A stretch of 64,000 bases of DNA from COE1 sp949066965 (GCA_949066965.1 CARTDA010000019.1:3482-67481); one strand, 5' to 3'; shown: positions 25,180 through 34,684, numbered from the stretch's first letter. Made by a program: numbers and translations. The notes: generated from the letters alone by a model not told the origin.

Positions 25180-26799
25180 CTATTGTTTCCTATAGATGGT
25201 TTCCCCGTCTTTTATCGTCTCCAGTACGCTAATATCCTTAATAAGTAATTTGTCTGTCTCCAATGGTGAACGATCCAAAATAACCAGGTCTGCCCGCTTT
25301 CCCTTTGCTATGCTCCCCTTACTATGCTCCTCAAAATATTGAAACGCGGCATTTATGGTTACTGCCCGCAGCGCCTCATATACGTCAATTGCCTGATCCC
25401 TGCCAATCACAGCTCCTCCCCTGCTGATTCTGTTCACTGCACACCAAACCGTATGGAGCATGTCAGGTTTTGTCACCGGCGTATCCTGATGAAATGTGAC
25501 AACAACTCCCTTATCCAGTGCAGACTTCGCAGGACTGATATGGTTTCCCCTCTTTTTCCCAAAATTTTTTAGGTGTATATCGCCCCAATACCAAACATGC
25601 CCTGCAAAAAACGAAGCAATCATATTCAGATGTCCCATCCTGTCCAACTGCTCATCACTGACTGTCTGACAATGTATCATCACTGGCCTGATCTTTTTTC
25701 CAATGTCATTTGTTCCAAAACACTTTTCACAGGCCTGTATAAATTGTTCGCTGGCAGCATCACCGTTACAATGTGCCATAATCTGTCTATGCTCCTTAGC
25801 CGCACTTTCAACGCAATTCTGTACCTCCGCATCCTCCATCCAGGGATATCCGCAGTAATCTTTATCTTCTCCTTCATAGGGTTTGGTCATCCATGCTGTC
25901 CTTCCCTGCGGGGAACCATCCAGAATCAATTTATATCCGCCAATCCGCAAATGCTTTCTATAAGAACCATATTGTTCCCCATAACGTTTCATAAATTTAC
26001 TCCCTTCCGCTGTCATAAGCAGATAAGAGACAATATCTACTTTGAGGCTTCCTGATTCGCTGATGTTCATCAGCATCTGCATATCCCTGGCTGATGCTGC
26101 GCCTTCCTGCACAGTTGTCACACCGTTTGCAATATATGCCTCCTGCATCGTAAGAACCATCTGTGCAATATCAACCTGAACCCTTGACATAACAGCCTTT
26201 TGTATAAGGCTCATTGCCGTTTCCTCTACATACCCGCTTGGTTCCCTTCCTTCGCCAATTCTTCCAACCATCCCGCCCTCCGGATCCGGTGTGCTCTCGT
26301 TCATTCCTGCCAGCCTCAGTGCCGCTGAGTTGGCACAGGCAAGATGTGCGGAAACATGCAGTATAAAAATCGGTATCTTATCACTGACTTGATCCAGTAC
26401 CCTCTTGTCCGGATGACTTTTTTCCTTTAAAAAATTATGGTCATATCCATATCCCACCAATACATTCTCTTCTTTCAGACAATGACTTTCCATATACGCC
26501 TCAAGCGTCCTGATAATCTCATCAAAAGAAGAACATTGTGACAGATCCGCAAACATGGACATCTGCCCATTCATCAGAATATGACTATGTGCATCTATAA
26601 ACGACGGCATTAAGCAATGTCCCTCCAGATTCACCATACATACATTACGGCCTGCCATTTTTAACAGGTCGTCTCGTTTTCCTGTCCCGGCTATCAGCCC
26701 ATCTTTTACCCAGACAGCCTCCGGAGCACTCTCTATCTCTTCCTGTGCACTCCTTCCCTTCATTGTCACAATCGTTCCATTATAATAAATCTGCTCCAT
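25180..26799 (-). CDS. Amidohydrolase family 3 protein (YtcJ-like)
   Basis: About 539 residues with the amidohydrolase layout: MPSFIDAHSHILMNG gives the HxH metal ligands, IMAHCNGDAASEQF and MIHCQTVSDEQ hold further His residues, and FHQDTPVTKPDML carries the late Asp. The C-terminus ends with KGSIAKGKRADLVILDRSP, the usual closing strand. No signal peptide, so it is cytoplasmic. The family cleaves diverse amide or formamide bonds; the substrate is unknown. It is an unusual guest in a glycan operon. One idea is removal of an N-acyl group or handling of an amino acid imported by the nearby GltS-like transporter. Confidence 0.85.
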   Translation of the reverse strand: MEQIYYNGTIVTMKGRSAQEEIESAPEAVWVKDGLIAGTGKRDDLLKMAGRNVCMVNLEGHCLMPSFIDAHSHILMNGQMSMFADLSQCSSFDEIIRTLEAYMESHCLKEENVLVGYGYDHNFLKEKSHPDKRVLDQVSDKIPIFILHVSAHLACANSAALRLAGMNESTPDPEGGMVGRIGEGREPSGYVEETAMSLIQKAVMSRVQVDIAQMVLTMQEAYIANGVTTVQEGAASARDMQMLMNISESGSLKVDIVSYLLMTAEGSKFMKRYGEQYGSYRKHLRIGGYKLILDGSPQGRTAWMTKPYEGEDKDYCGYPWMEDAEVQNCVESAAKEHRQIMAHCNGDAASEQFIQACEKCFGTNDIGKKIRPVMIHCQTVSDEQLDRMGHLNMIASFFAGHVWYWGDIHLKNFGKKRGNHISPAKSALDKGVVVTFHQDTPVTKPDMLHTVWCAVNRISRGGAVIGRDQAIDVYEALRAVTINAAFQYFEEHSKGSIAKGKRADLVILDRSPLETDKLLIKDISVLETIKDGETIYRKQ

Positions 26800-26852
26800 T
26801 TTCATATCCTCATTCTATTCTATATGTCCACAAAGTTTTGAAAGTGTGCAGG

Positions 26853-28047
26853 CTACAGCAGGAGTTGAAGAATGTCAGAACTCAGAAGAATATATTCTGA
26901 GATTCCTTTCTTATGTAATTCACAACAAATTTCTTGTTGCAGGGATTCATTAACCCCTATAATGATAATGTCCCTGCCTGTTTCTATTTCAGCATCTGAC
27001 AAACACTGCACATGTTCTTTGCCATCAATTCCACTTATATCCTGTCCGTCTGAAACAATATGCCATATCTCTTTTCCTATACAACATTCTGCCATCATAT
27101 AATGAAGTGACTTCGCAACCATGCCATATCCATAAATATAGGATTCGTTTTATTCCTGAATCTGCAATCTGTTTGTATAATTTAACAGTCTCGTTTACAA
27201 CCGCCTTCCCTCTTTCCCTTTGATACAGCTTCCTTCGGGCAACGGAGCCACAATTCATTTCAACTGCCCTGTCAAACAGCTGCAAGGCCTCTTCGGAATA
27301 ATATTTACCATAAAACTTCCTGTATAAAGATAGTTCTTCACTATCAGGCACATATCTCCATGAAATCGTCAATGACGAAAATATGTCCTGTATATATTTA
27401 TCTGTATCACTTGTTATCAAAAAAGCACCTATGTTAGGAAATACCCCCTCTCCCATGTCAAGAATCTTATCCGCAGTAGTCACATCAAATAATACCTTAG
27501 TAGCAAGCGAAAGTGCGGGATCCATCTTATACTCTGTTTTATGATTCAGTGTAATATCATGAAGTATTACTACACATCCTTGTTTTAAGAGCGGATAACA
27601 TGCCAGAAAGTCCAGTATCTCTCCTGGCAGACTATGTACCGTGTCAAGTATCAGAAAATCAATCCCCTCACCAATTGCTTCCAGACAGTCCACTGCATGT
27701 TTTCCTGTATATAAAGTATGCCGAGGTTTCTTCCCCCTTTGTTCCAGCAATGGCATACATTCGTCTATCAAATAACCAGTTTTTTTACTTTTATCCGTAT
27801 AATGGTATAATGATAAGTCAATGGAAAACATTTCTGTCCCTAAATCAAGCATTGAAATACAATTTAATATTACAGACGAGGTAGCCCCAGCCGCCACACC
27901 AATCTCGACTATTTTCTTTGGTCTGCGCTCCTTAATCAGACCACATACAAATGCCAGCTCACGTTCCGTCATTTCTGACTTATTCTTTTCTGACAGCTGC
28001 TCTAATATTACTGTAGGTTCATGATATAGCTCTACATTTGTTCTCAT
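26853..28047 (-). pseudogene. Methyltransf_24-type methyltransferase with C-terminal GxG module, frameshifted
   Basis: The first frame (28047-27025) gives a class I methyltransferase: IVEIGVAAGATSSVIL, FSIDLSLYH, DFLILDTVHSLP and VVILHDITLNH. Near 27135-27145 the frame changes: before it the text reads SGIKRILY, and in the shifted frame it continues IYGYGMVAKSLHYMM to a stop at 26853. The shifted part is the same GxG module seen on the neighbours, so the original protein ran to about 26853. Loss of a TA from a TATATA run explains the break. The methyltransferase part may still function. GGGAGGAG lies before the ATG at 28047; an upstream ATG at 28074 is less good. Confidence 0.75.
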
Positions 28048-28089
28048 TTTTCTCCTCCCAAACAATCCTGCCACCTGTTAAGCGCCACA

Positions 28090-29463
28090 TTATATTTTCC
28101 TGTTACTTTTCCAGCTAAATGTTTTATTTCCCCACAATTTTGTCACCTTTAGAACAACAAGATACGCAATCACACATCCCGCCAGCCCCATTATCGCGAA
28201 AGCAATGCCGATACTTCCTGATGCAAGTGCCAAAATAATGATATATACCGGCGTACTTGCCAGCATAACCAGATTGCATGCCCCCAGTTCGATACTGGTC
28301 TGGGTATGAAAATCAGGATCCACAATCCGGACAAGTGCAATGCCGCTTGGAACAGTTCCAGTACACGTTCCATATAACCCCAGGGTACGTTCAAAATCAT
28401 TATCACCGCCAAAGCGTTGTCCAAAATAAAAACAAATCACAAATGTGACTACCGTAATCACTACAGAAACAAGCAGAATCACGAGCAGCCATTTCTGAAT
28501 GACCTGAAAGGAAACAGCCATAAACGCACATACAACAAGGTAATCTGCCGTCCACCCTGTAATCTTGCCCTGTAAAATATTCTCCTGTAAGAAATCCAGA
28601 CGCAGTTTCTTCATAATCCACTTAACAATGTAGGCCGCATACATTCCATTCATAAACATCATGCTGCCCATTGAAGTCCCCAAAAATCCAGGTATCAGTG
28701 ATAATATTTTTGAAATTCCCACAGCCAGTACATAGCATACCCCTATCAATGCAAAATGAAATGACAGCGTCTCGATATTGCTGTTGCAAGTGGTGTCCTT
28801 TATCATATATTCCGTCTGTTCCTGTTTTTTTAAATATCCCCTCAAAACCGGTTCATCCAGCCTGCCACAATGTTTTGCTATACCGCTCGTTATCCCTGCT
28901 TTGGCAGCCGGAATCCCCACCAGAAAAGCAACAATAAATCCAATTGTTGAAAAAGTAATCGCGGTCATTGAAGCATTCTCAATTCCAAACTGTTCAAAAA
29001 TAGCGCCATATGCTGCCGACTGTCCCGGTCCCTGACAAAAGGCAAACTGTATCAGAAAACCATAAATACTCCCCATCCCTACACTTTTTCCTGCCAGACC
29101 GATTATAACTGCGGCAATTATCGGCGTGAGCGCATATAGCAGACACCAGACCATCCCCATTCCCACAGCACCTCGCATTATTTCTTTTTTGGAAGCGCCG
29201 TGTCCCTGCGCCGAGCCTGTAAGACTGATTGAAATAAAGGATATTGTAAATAAGTTATTCACAATATTGGTGTACATACCAGAATCAGCACCTATATCCA
29301 CATTTGTCATCGGTAATATGTTCATTAAAATCATACCTATAATACCGCCTATAACACTTGCCGGCACAAGCATACGTCTCAGAAACACCAGCCTGGCTCG
29401 CAGAACCATACCCACACATAACATGATACCAGCTAGTCCAAAAGCCATCATAAAACTATTCAT
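28090..29463 (-). CDS. GltS-like sodium/glutamate symporter family protein
   Basis: About 457 residues, strongly hydrophobic, with roughly ten to twelve membrane spans. GGIIGMILMNILP near the N-terminus, IQFAFCQGPGQSAAYG and the pseudo-symmetric YGTCTGTVPSGIALVRIVDP fit the GltS/ESS family, whose two reentrant loops carry small-residue motifs. It probably imports an acidic amino acid with sodium. The family usually has about 400 residues; this one has a longer cytosolic loop near HCGRLDEPVL. The ATG at 29463 has AAGGA upstream, whereas the ATG at 29481 has none. Linkage to the glycan genes is unexplained. Confidence 0.82.
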   Translation of the reverse strand: MNSFMMAFGLAGIMLCVGMVLRARLVFLRRMLVPASVIGGIIGMILMNILPMTNVDIGADSGMYTNIVNNLFTISFISISLTGSAQGHGASKKEIMRGAVGMGMVWCLLYALTPIIAAVIIGLAGKSVGMGSIYGFLIQFAFCQGPGQSAAYGAIFEQFGIENASMTAITFSTIGFIVAFLVGIPAAKAGITSGIAKHCGRLDEPVLRGYLKKQEQTEYMIKDTTCNSNIETLSFHFALIGVCYVLAVGISKILSLIPGFLGTSMGSMMFMNGMYAAYIVKWIMKKLRLDFLQENILQGKITGWTADYLVVCAFMAVSFQVIQKWLLVILLVSVVITVVTFVICFYFGQRFGGDNDFERTLGLYGTCTGTVPSGIALVRIVDPDFHTQTSIELGACNLVMLASTPVYIIILALASGSIGIAFAIMGLAGCVIAYLVVLKVTKLWGNKTFSWKSNRKI

Positions 29464-29525
29464 TTTCCGCTTTTCCTTCATGTCATAATAAAAAAATTAT
29501 ATTCATACATTAACACAAACTATTC

Positions 29526-30002
29526 TTACGCTTCATATAAAATATCTTCCAGGGAAATAATCGGACAGTCTATTTTCCGGGAAAGTTCCTCCTTTATCTC
29601 ATCATAAAATGTAATTGCAGTCACTACAATTGCATCCACTGGTCTTAACACATCATCCATCGTCACTATCTCTACATCTGCATATAACGAATCCGCGCAC
29701 TTATCAATCCCATACGCAACAGTTATCCCTTTGTCCTTTAATTCATCAACCAATGTTTCCCCTGCATAGCTCATACCATAAATGGCAATCTTCTTATATC
29801 CATAATTTTCAAAGTATGCTGCAAGATTTTTTCCTTCCTGCTTTACCTTTACCCACTGGTTCATCATTAAAAATAATGCAAAATGTTTGTCAGACATCGC
29901 CTTTGTTTTTGTTACCGCATCCCCGATGACCTTTCCTGACACTCCTGCACCAATTGCAGCACCTGTTAATGCTGACATAATTGAAATCATTGCCTTCTTC
30001 AT
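29526..30002 (-). CDS. Stand-alone Rossmann-like GxG module protein with glycine-rich N-terminus
   Basis: The 158-residue protein consists of a Gly/Ala-rich hydrophobic N-terminal stretch (SALTGAAIGAGVSG), a helical linker (LMMNQWVKVKQEGKNLAAYF) and one GxG module (KIAIYGMSYAGETLVDEL; VAYGIDKCAD; AIVVTAITFYDEI). No catalytic domain is attached. It could bind a membrane or partner and serve as a free copy of the module found on nearby enzymes. GGGAGGGG with good spacing supports the ATG at 30002 over 30029. Function unknown. Confidence 0.75.
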   Translation of the reverse strand: MKKAMISIMSALTGAAIGAGVSGKVIGDAVTKTKAMSDKHFALFLMMNQWVKVKQEGKNLAAYFENYGYKKIAIYGMSYAGETLVDELKDKGITVAYGIDKCADSLYADVEIVTMDDVLRPVDAIVVTAITFYDEIKEELSRKIDCPIISLEDILYEA

Positions 30003-30055
30003 AACAAGCCCCTCCCTTTCCATACACAAATACTTTTTTATTCATCAGTCCAAAA

Positions 30056-31168
30056 TCAGTTTAATCCCTCTATATCATTTTCTATACAATCCAAAAAAGG
30101 CTTTATTACTTTGTTAAAATCATATCTTCTTTTATAGGCAGTTATCACATTTTTCTGATAAAATGCATAGTTCTCCATAATTTTCTTATATGCACCATCC
30201 AGTTGTGAGATATCATCAATCACAACGCCCAAATTATACCTTCTTATCTCATGTGCCAGCCCAAAGCAATTCATAGCAATAACCGGCTTTCCCAGACTAA
30301 GATACCGGAACATTTTTCCCGATGCCAGTCCCATATAACAATTATTTGCATCATTCCGCGGCGGATTATACCACACAAAGCCTACAGCGAACTGACAAAT
30401 GTAACCAGCATGTTGTTCTGGCGGCAGCTGTTGCTCGATAAAAGAGAGGTTCGGATTCGTTTTCCTGAGTTTTGCTATCTGTTTCCAATAATATGGGTCT
30501 ATCCTGCCTGCAAAAGTCACAGGTGCCGCTTTTACAAATTCTAACTTATATAACTGGTCTGATAATCCCCACCTTGCAATGCCCCCTGTAAAAATAACGC
30601 CCTTTCCTGCGCTGCCATCTATTTTACTTTTATCAAATACATAAGAATTTGGAATTAGGATTGTATTTTTGTGTCGAACATGAAACTTTTTAGATATATT
30701 TTTCCGCATATCATCCTGTATTGTGAATGCACTTATTTTTTTTGTATATAATACCTCTTTCAATTTATTACATGGATATACCATCTTTTCCAGCCAATAA
30801 ATTCCCCTGTTTCCCTGTTTTATTTCCACTGGCACGTATGATGTGTAAATTTCTAAATTGTAATAATAAAAAACAGTTTTCTTCATATTCCAGGGCAGCA
30901 AGTATATACTGCCAACATCCTCATAAGTCGATGCAACAACTACCTGTGGAGCAATATCCCTTATTTTCCTTCTAATATCCTTATTCCGCATTTCTGAAAC
31001 ATTTATTACATGGTGTACAAAAGGAAAATTTTCTTTCTGCTTCAGATGTCCTTTCATAAAGATATATGTTTCAAATCCTCTGTCTGCCAGTTTTTCCAAC
31101 AGCTGATACCGGGCAGGCGAATTTCCAAGCCAGACATTTTGCAGCGACATCAATATTACCTTTTTCAT
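30056..31168 (-). CDS. GT-B glycosyltransferase (GT4-like)
   Basis: The 370-residue protein has a GT-B outline: an N-terminal half with QNVWLGNSPARYQLLEKLA and VVVASTYEDVGSIYLLP, then VIFTGGIARWGL and a C-terminal nucleotide-binding half (VTFAGRIDPYYWKQI; MGLASGKMFRYLSLGKPVIA). The usual E-x7-E is weak (NNCYMGLASGKMF), seen in some members that transfer without it. No GxG module is attached. The start overlaps the previous stop by four bases (ATGA). Confidence 0.78.
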   Translation of the reverse strand: MKKVILMSLQNVWLGNSPARYQLLEKLADRGFETYIFMKGHLKQKENFPFVHHVINVSEMRNKDIRRKIRDIAPQVVVASTYEDVGSIYLLPWNMKKTVFYYYNLEIYTSYVPVEIKQGNRGIYWLEKMVYPCNKLKEVLYTKKISAFTIQDDMRKNISKKFHVRHKNTILIPNSYVFDKSKIDGSAGKGVIFTGGIARWGLSDQLYKLEFVKAAPVTFAGRIDPYYWKQIAKLRKTNPNLSFIEQQLPPEQHAGYICQFAVGFVWYNPPRNDANNCYMGLASGKMFRYLSLGKPVIAMNCFGLAHEIRRYNLGVVIDDISQLDGAYKKIMENYAFYQKNVITAYKRRYDFNKVIKPFLDCIENDIEGLN

Positions 31169-31599
31169 TTATACAAAACTGCTCCTTCACCTACTCCTGA
31201 AAACCTTTTTTTGTCCTGTTCACCTGCATAAGGTCCCTGTTTTACCTCTATCATCTCAACTTCTTCCAATACCTGAAACCCATGCCCTCCGGAAACCAGC
31301 AGGATGATGTCGCCAGCATGTAAATCCCTGCTTTCCAGATAATCCTCATATTCATCATAAAAGTCCACCCTTAAGATACCTTTTTTAATAAATAAAACTT
31401 CCTGTGTCAAAACCACATTCCTGTGTACCATATTATGTACATGGGCATCTATCACCTTTCCTGTAGGATGATGCATATATGCCACCTGCTGCGAATATTC
31501 ATTTGGTGTGATAAAGTCAACACCATTGCAGTCATAATCATTACGGATAATCATCGCAAGAAGCTTGTTCTTTTTCCTTACTTCCTCTATCTGTCCCAC
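31165..31599 (-). CDS. Cupin-fold protein, probable sugar-locus enzyme
   Basis: The core reads MHHPTGKVIDAHVHNMVHRNVV, LFIKKGILRVDFYDE and LESRDLHAGDIILLVSGGHGFQVLE, the two cupin motifs with His residues that could bind a metal. Cupins of this size in glycan loci are often sugar isomerases or epimerases, but this one could also be regulatory. The longer in-frame start at 31656 would overlap the methyltransferase gene by over 30 bases; the GTG at 31599 follows GGGGAGGGGG and begins just after that gene's stop, so it is chosen. Confidence 0.75.
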   Translation of the reverse strand: MGQIEEVRKKNKLLAMIIRNDYDCNGVDFITPNEYSQQVAYMHHPTGKVIDAHVHNMVHRNVVLTQEVLFIKKGILRVDFYDEYEDYLESRDLHAGDIILLVSGGHGFQVLEEVEMIEVKQGPYAGEQDKKRFSGVGEGAVLYK

Positions 31600-31622
31600 A
31601 ATATCCCCCTCCCCTTTAGCTT

Positions 31623-32378
31623 TCAGACAGCACGTGCCACAAAATAACTTGTCCACGAGTCATAGTCTGTTGCCTCCAATGTCGCACAGTCCAGATTATC
31701 AATCAGTTCAAAGCCAGCCTTCTCCAAATAACTTTCGAGCTCTGGTCTGAAAAAATACCGCATACTGTGTACTTCACTGATTGTCTTTGTCTCCCCTGTC
31801 CGTTTATCAATGACTAGAATTTCATAACATACATCCACAACGCTTGTCTTGTCATGCATGACAGGTCTGGCTATCCGAATCAGCCGATACTGGTCATCCT
31901 GTATCTCCTTTACACGCAATGTCGGTTTGTCACTCAGCACACCTGGGCCATACCAGACATCAAACAGAAATGTTCCCCCAGTACTTAATGCCGCCCTTGC
32001 TGATCGGAACGCTTTCAGTATGTCTTCATTCGTATTCTGGTAGCTCATAACATGAAACAGGGAAATCACTGCATCGTATTGCGCAGAAGTTTTATACTGC
32101 CGTATATCAGCAACAGAAAAGTCAATATTTTCCCTGCCTGATGTATTTTCCCTGGCTATATCTATCATCATCTGACTCATGTCAATTCCCATGCACTGAT
32201 ACCCCATACCAGTCAGTTCCATGTCATGCTTTCCTGTGCCGCAGCCAAAATTTATAATGCGTTTTACATCCTTTCCATACTTTTTCAACAACAGATTAAC
32301 CTGTTCTGCCTCTGCCCTATAGTTTTTATCCCTATAAAATGCATTATAATAATATGCATAATCCTGAAACACTTCCAT
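31623..32378 (-). CDS. Class I SAM methyltransferase
   Basis: The 251-residue protein has RIINFGCGTGKHDMEL as the SAM loop, CMGIDMSQMM, FSVADIRQY and VISLFHVMSYQNTNED, then a beta-rich C-terminal part (SMRYFFRPELESYLEKAGF). The family methylates small molecules, including nucleotide sugars in glycan loci. It sits between a perosamine-synthase-like aminotransferase and the cupin gene, so an amino-sugar modification is the natural guess. No GxG module is attached. Confidence 0.83.
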   Translation of the reverse strand: MEVFQDYAYYYNAFYRDKNYRAEAEQVNLLLKKYGKDVKRIINFGCGTGKHDMELTGMGYQCMGIDMSQMMIDIARENTSGRENIDFSVADIRQYKTSAQYDAVISLFHVMSYQNTNEDILKAFRSARAALSTGGTFLFDVWYGPGVLSDKPTLRVKEIQDDQYRLIRIARPVMHDKTSVVDVCYEILVIDKRTGETKTISEVHSMRYFFRPELESYLEKAGFELIDNLDCATLEATDYDSWTSYFVARAV

Positions 32379-32393
32379 GCTACAACCCTCTTA

Positions 32394-33518
32394 TCACCCT
32401 ATCTGTGTCATCACTTTCTTAACCTTGCATACAACATATTCCATCTGTTCCTTTGTCAAAGCCAGCCCGCTCGGTATATAAAAACCTTTCTTGGCAAGAT
32501 ATTCCGCATTGGGATAGCTTTCGTTTTGAAACAATCCCTGTTTCTGATACACCGGCTGTTCATGCATACACCAAAAGAATGTCCTCGTCCCGATCCCCTC
32601 CTCTGACAACAGCTTCTGCACCTTTTTATTGTCAGCCGGAATATCCTCATCCAATAGCAAACCATATACCCAATATATATTTTCTGCATTCTCTGTCCTG
32701 GCAACTGGCAGTTGCAGACCTTTTACCCCTTTCAAAGCTTCTGTGTAATATTTCCCCATCTCCCGCTTGCGTTTTACAAACTCGTCCAGCCGTTCCAATT
32801 GTGCAAGACCGACTGCCGCCTGCAGATTCGTAAAACGGTAGTTGTCACTGATTTCGTCATGTACATATCTGGCATCCCTTTTGAAGCAAAGATTACGGAG
32901 CATCCTGCAGCGCTCTGCCAGGTCTTCGTCATCCGTTACAACCATTCCGCCCTCACCTGTTGTAATATGCTTGTTTGGATAAAAACTGAACGTACTGACA
33001 TCGCCAAAGCTGCCACATGGCTTCCCCCTATATGTCTGACCATGCATCTCTGCGGCATCCTCTATGACTTTCAGGTGATATTTTTTTGCAAGGGCAAGAA
33101 TCCTGTCCATTTCAACAGGAAGTCCGTACAAGTGTACAATCATGATTGCTTTTGTTTTTGCTGTTATTTTTGCCTCAACGTCTTCCACATTCATGTTCCA
33201 TGTATGTATGTCGCTGTCCACTAATACAGGAATTGCCCCAACCTTTGTAACTGCCATGGCACAGGAAATTATCGTAAATGTGGGCATAATCACCTCATCA
33301 CCCACTCCAATCCCCAATGCCTGAACAGCAACCTCCAAAGCGGCTGTCCCACTGGACACCGCAATACCATATTTTCTATGTACCGATGTGCTCAATTTTT
33401 GTTCAAACTCTTTTACAAATGGTCCTTCTGACGAAATCCATCCAGTATCAATGCATTCACATAGATATTTTTTCTCATTTCCGTTTAATAATGGTTCATT
33501 CACAGGTATAAAATTCAT
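32394..33518 (-). CDS. DegT/DnrJ/EryC1-type aminotransferase, GDP-perosamine-synthase-like
   Basis: The PLP-dependent fold is clear: LNGNEKKYLCECIDTGWISS, AVSSGTAALEVAVQALGIG, HLYGLPVEMDRI, VIEDAAEMHG and SFYPNKHITTGEGGMVV with the PLP lysine. Overall it resembles Per/RfbE, which makes GDP-perosamine from GDP-4-keto-6-deoxymannose. It could instead be the 4-aminotransferase of the legionaminate pathway (LegC role), as no other aminotransferase is present. No GDP-mannose dehydratase was seen nearby. The start overlaps the upstream methyltransferase-like gene by four bases. Confidence 0.85.
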   Translation of the reverse strand: MNFIPVNEPLLNGNEKKYLCECIDTGWISSEGPFVKEFEQKLSTSVHRKYGIAVSSGTAALEVAVQALGIGVGDEVIMPTFTIISCAMAVTKVGAIPVLVDSDIHTWNMNVEDVEAKITAKTKAIMIVHLYGLPVEMDRILALAKKYHLKVIEDAAEMHGQTYRGKPCGSFGDVSTFSFYPNKHITTGEGGMVVTDDEDLAERCRMLRNLCFKRDARYVHDEISDNYRFTNLQAAVGLAQLERLDEFVKRKREMGKYYTEALKGVKGLQLPVARTENAENIYWVYGLLLDEDIPADNKKVQKLLSEEGIGTRTFFWCMHEQPVYQKQGLFQNESYPNAEYLAKKGFYIPSGLALTKEQMEYVVCKVKKVMTQIG

Positions 33519-34468
33519 GTTCCTTCACCAGATTTCTCAATCACAGCCAGTCCATTAGCCCAATATTTCGTGTACCTAATGCCGTTGAAATCATCTGGTA
33601 TCACCTCATTCCATTTATTATTGCAGTTTCGCTTAATAATTCTTATTTCCTTATCATATTTATGATGTATCAGCCATTCATCCAACATTTGATTATAACC
33701 TGTAGGAACAGTTATAAGGCACGTCTTCGCTTCATTCAATATTTTATTAACTGCTTCCACTGCGTCATGCTTCTCCTGAAAATTAAAATCGCCTGTACCC
33801 ACATGCTCCAATGTTGAAATTGAAATGACATCCTGTCCTTCAAAATTACAATCAAACAACGACTTTCTAATATCAACCTTAATGTGCCTGTCTGTTGGAT
33901 CAATTATATGTTTAACCTTTCCAAAACAGTCTGCCTGATAATATGGCGTGACCGCACCTACTTCAACGATTTCCCCTTCACATTTTTCAAGATAATTTCT
34001 AGCCAGAGAAAGTTCTACGCTGCGCTCTGTCATTCTTGTATCACAAAAACCATCGTTAAAAATATGCTCATATAAATCTAGTGTTACCCCTTTATATGTA
34101 AATGTTCTGTCTGTAAAAACCATTTCATTTGCAAAATAATCAAAAACGTCTGCATTCATATCAAGCATACATATATCTTTATATATACTGTTTACAATAC
34201 GTTTATCAGGTTCTGCGCAAATAAGAATAAGCGCCCTTTTGTTTTGTGTTTCCAAAATATCTTTCAATTTTTCTTTTGTTATGACCTGTATACCATTGAC
34301 AGATAAGTTTTCACGTTCCGCTTTAACATCGCAAAAATAATCCGGCTTCATTCCTGTTTCTTCCAAAAAATCTTCCGCAAAGGTTATCCCATATACAACC
34401 TTTAACAACTCCCTTTTATTCATATACTTTTTTATGTCCTCATTTTTGTTCCTAAGAATTAATCCCAT
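33515..34468 (-). CDS. Putative methyltransferase-like protein with divergent N-terminal module
   Basis: The 317-residue protein starts MGLILRNKNEDIKKYM. Residues 20-125 resemble the GxG module in layout (LLKVVYGITFAEDFLEE; YFCDVKAERENL; ALILICAEPDKR) but without the glycine loop. The second half looks like a SAM methyltransferase (LEKCEGEIVEVGAVTPYY; DVISISTLEHVG; TCLITVPTGYNQML). The upstream start at 34576 runs into the palindromic element, while the ATG at 34468 has AAAGGAG. A glycan-locus transferase is likely; the exact activity is unknown. Confidence 0.7.
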   Translation of the reverse strand: MGLILRNKNEDIKKYMNKRELLKVVYGITFAEDFLEETGMKPDYFCDVKAERENLSVNGIQVITKEKLKDILETQNKRALILICAEPDKRIVNSIYKDICMLDMNADVFDYFANEMVFTDRTFTYKGVTLDLYEHIFNDGFCDTRMTERSVELSLARNYLEKCEGEIVEVGAVTPYYQADCFGKVKHIIDPTDRHIKVDIRKSLFDCNFEGQDVISISTLEHVGTGDFNFQEKHDAVEAVNKILNEAKTCLITVPTGYNQMLDEWLIHHKYDKEIRIIKRNCNNKWNEVIPDDFNGIRYTKYWANGLAVIEKSGEGT

Positions 34469-34499
34469 GCCAATTCTCCTTTTTCTTTGATTTTCTCCT

Positions 34500-34640
34500 A
34501 GAGCGTGTTTGAAAAATTCTTTCTTCCAAATGTGCGTCACCGTTTGTGGGAGATTTGTGCCAAATGAAGGACGCATAGCGGGCTATGTAACATGAATTTG
34601 GCACAAATATCACGCAAAGTGGGGCATGCAGATGGTAGCT
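34500..34640. mobile_element. Palindromic element, candidate MITE or decayed insertion end
   Basis: ATTTGTGCCAAAT (34553-34565) and ATTTGGCACAAAT (34596-34608) are perfect 13-bp arms; between them CATAGC and GCTATG make an inner palindrome. It begins just where an epimerase reading frame stops being epimerase-like. It looks like a small non-coding mobile element or a transposon scar. No transposase is present and no target-site duplication could be confirmed. Confidence 0.5.
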
Positions 34641-34684
34641 ATAAAGCCCGCGCCTCCTGTAATTAATATTCTTTTATGCCCCAT
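34610..34684 (-). pseudogene. N-terminal stump of an NAD-dependent epimerase/dehydratase gene
   Basis: Starting at ATG 34684, with AAAGGAA upstream, the frame reads MGHKRILITGGAGFI, the standard opening and NAD loop of a nucleotide-sugar epimerase. It then changes to ATICMPHFA and stops at 34610. The rest is replaced by the palindromic element. A clear truncated gene with its ribosome site still in place. Confidence 0.65.

Noticed and set aside
31600..31656. Upstream start of the cupin gene
   Set aside because: It would overlap the methyltransferase gene by more than 30 bases; the GTG at 31599 has a strong GGGGAGGGGG site.
32394..33518. DegT-type aminotransferase as LegC
   Set aside because: Sequence is closer to GDP-perosamine synthase, and it lies about 17 kb from legB. 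The LegC role stays possible but unproven.
34469..34576. N-terminal extension of the gene at 33515-34468
   Set aside because: It runs into the palindromic element and lacks a ribosome site; ATG 34468 has AAAGGAG.
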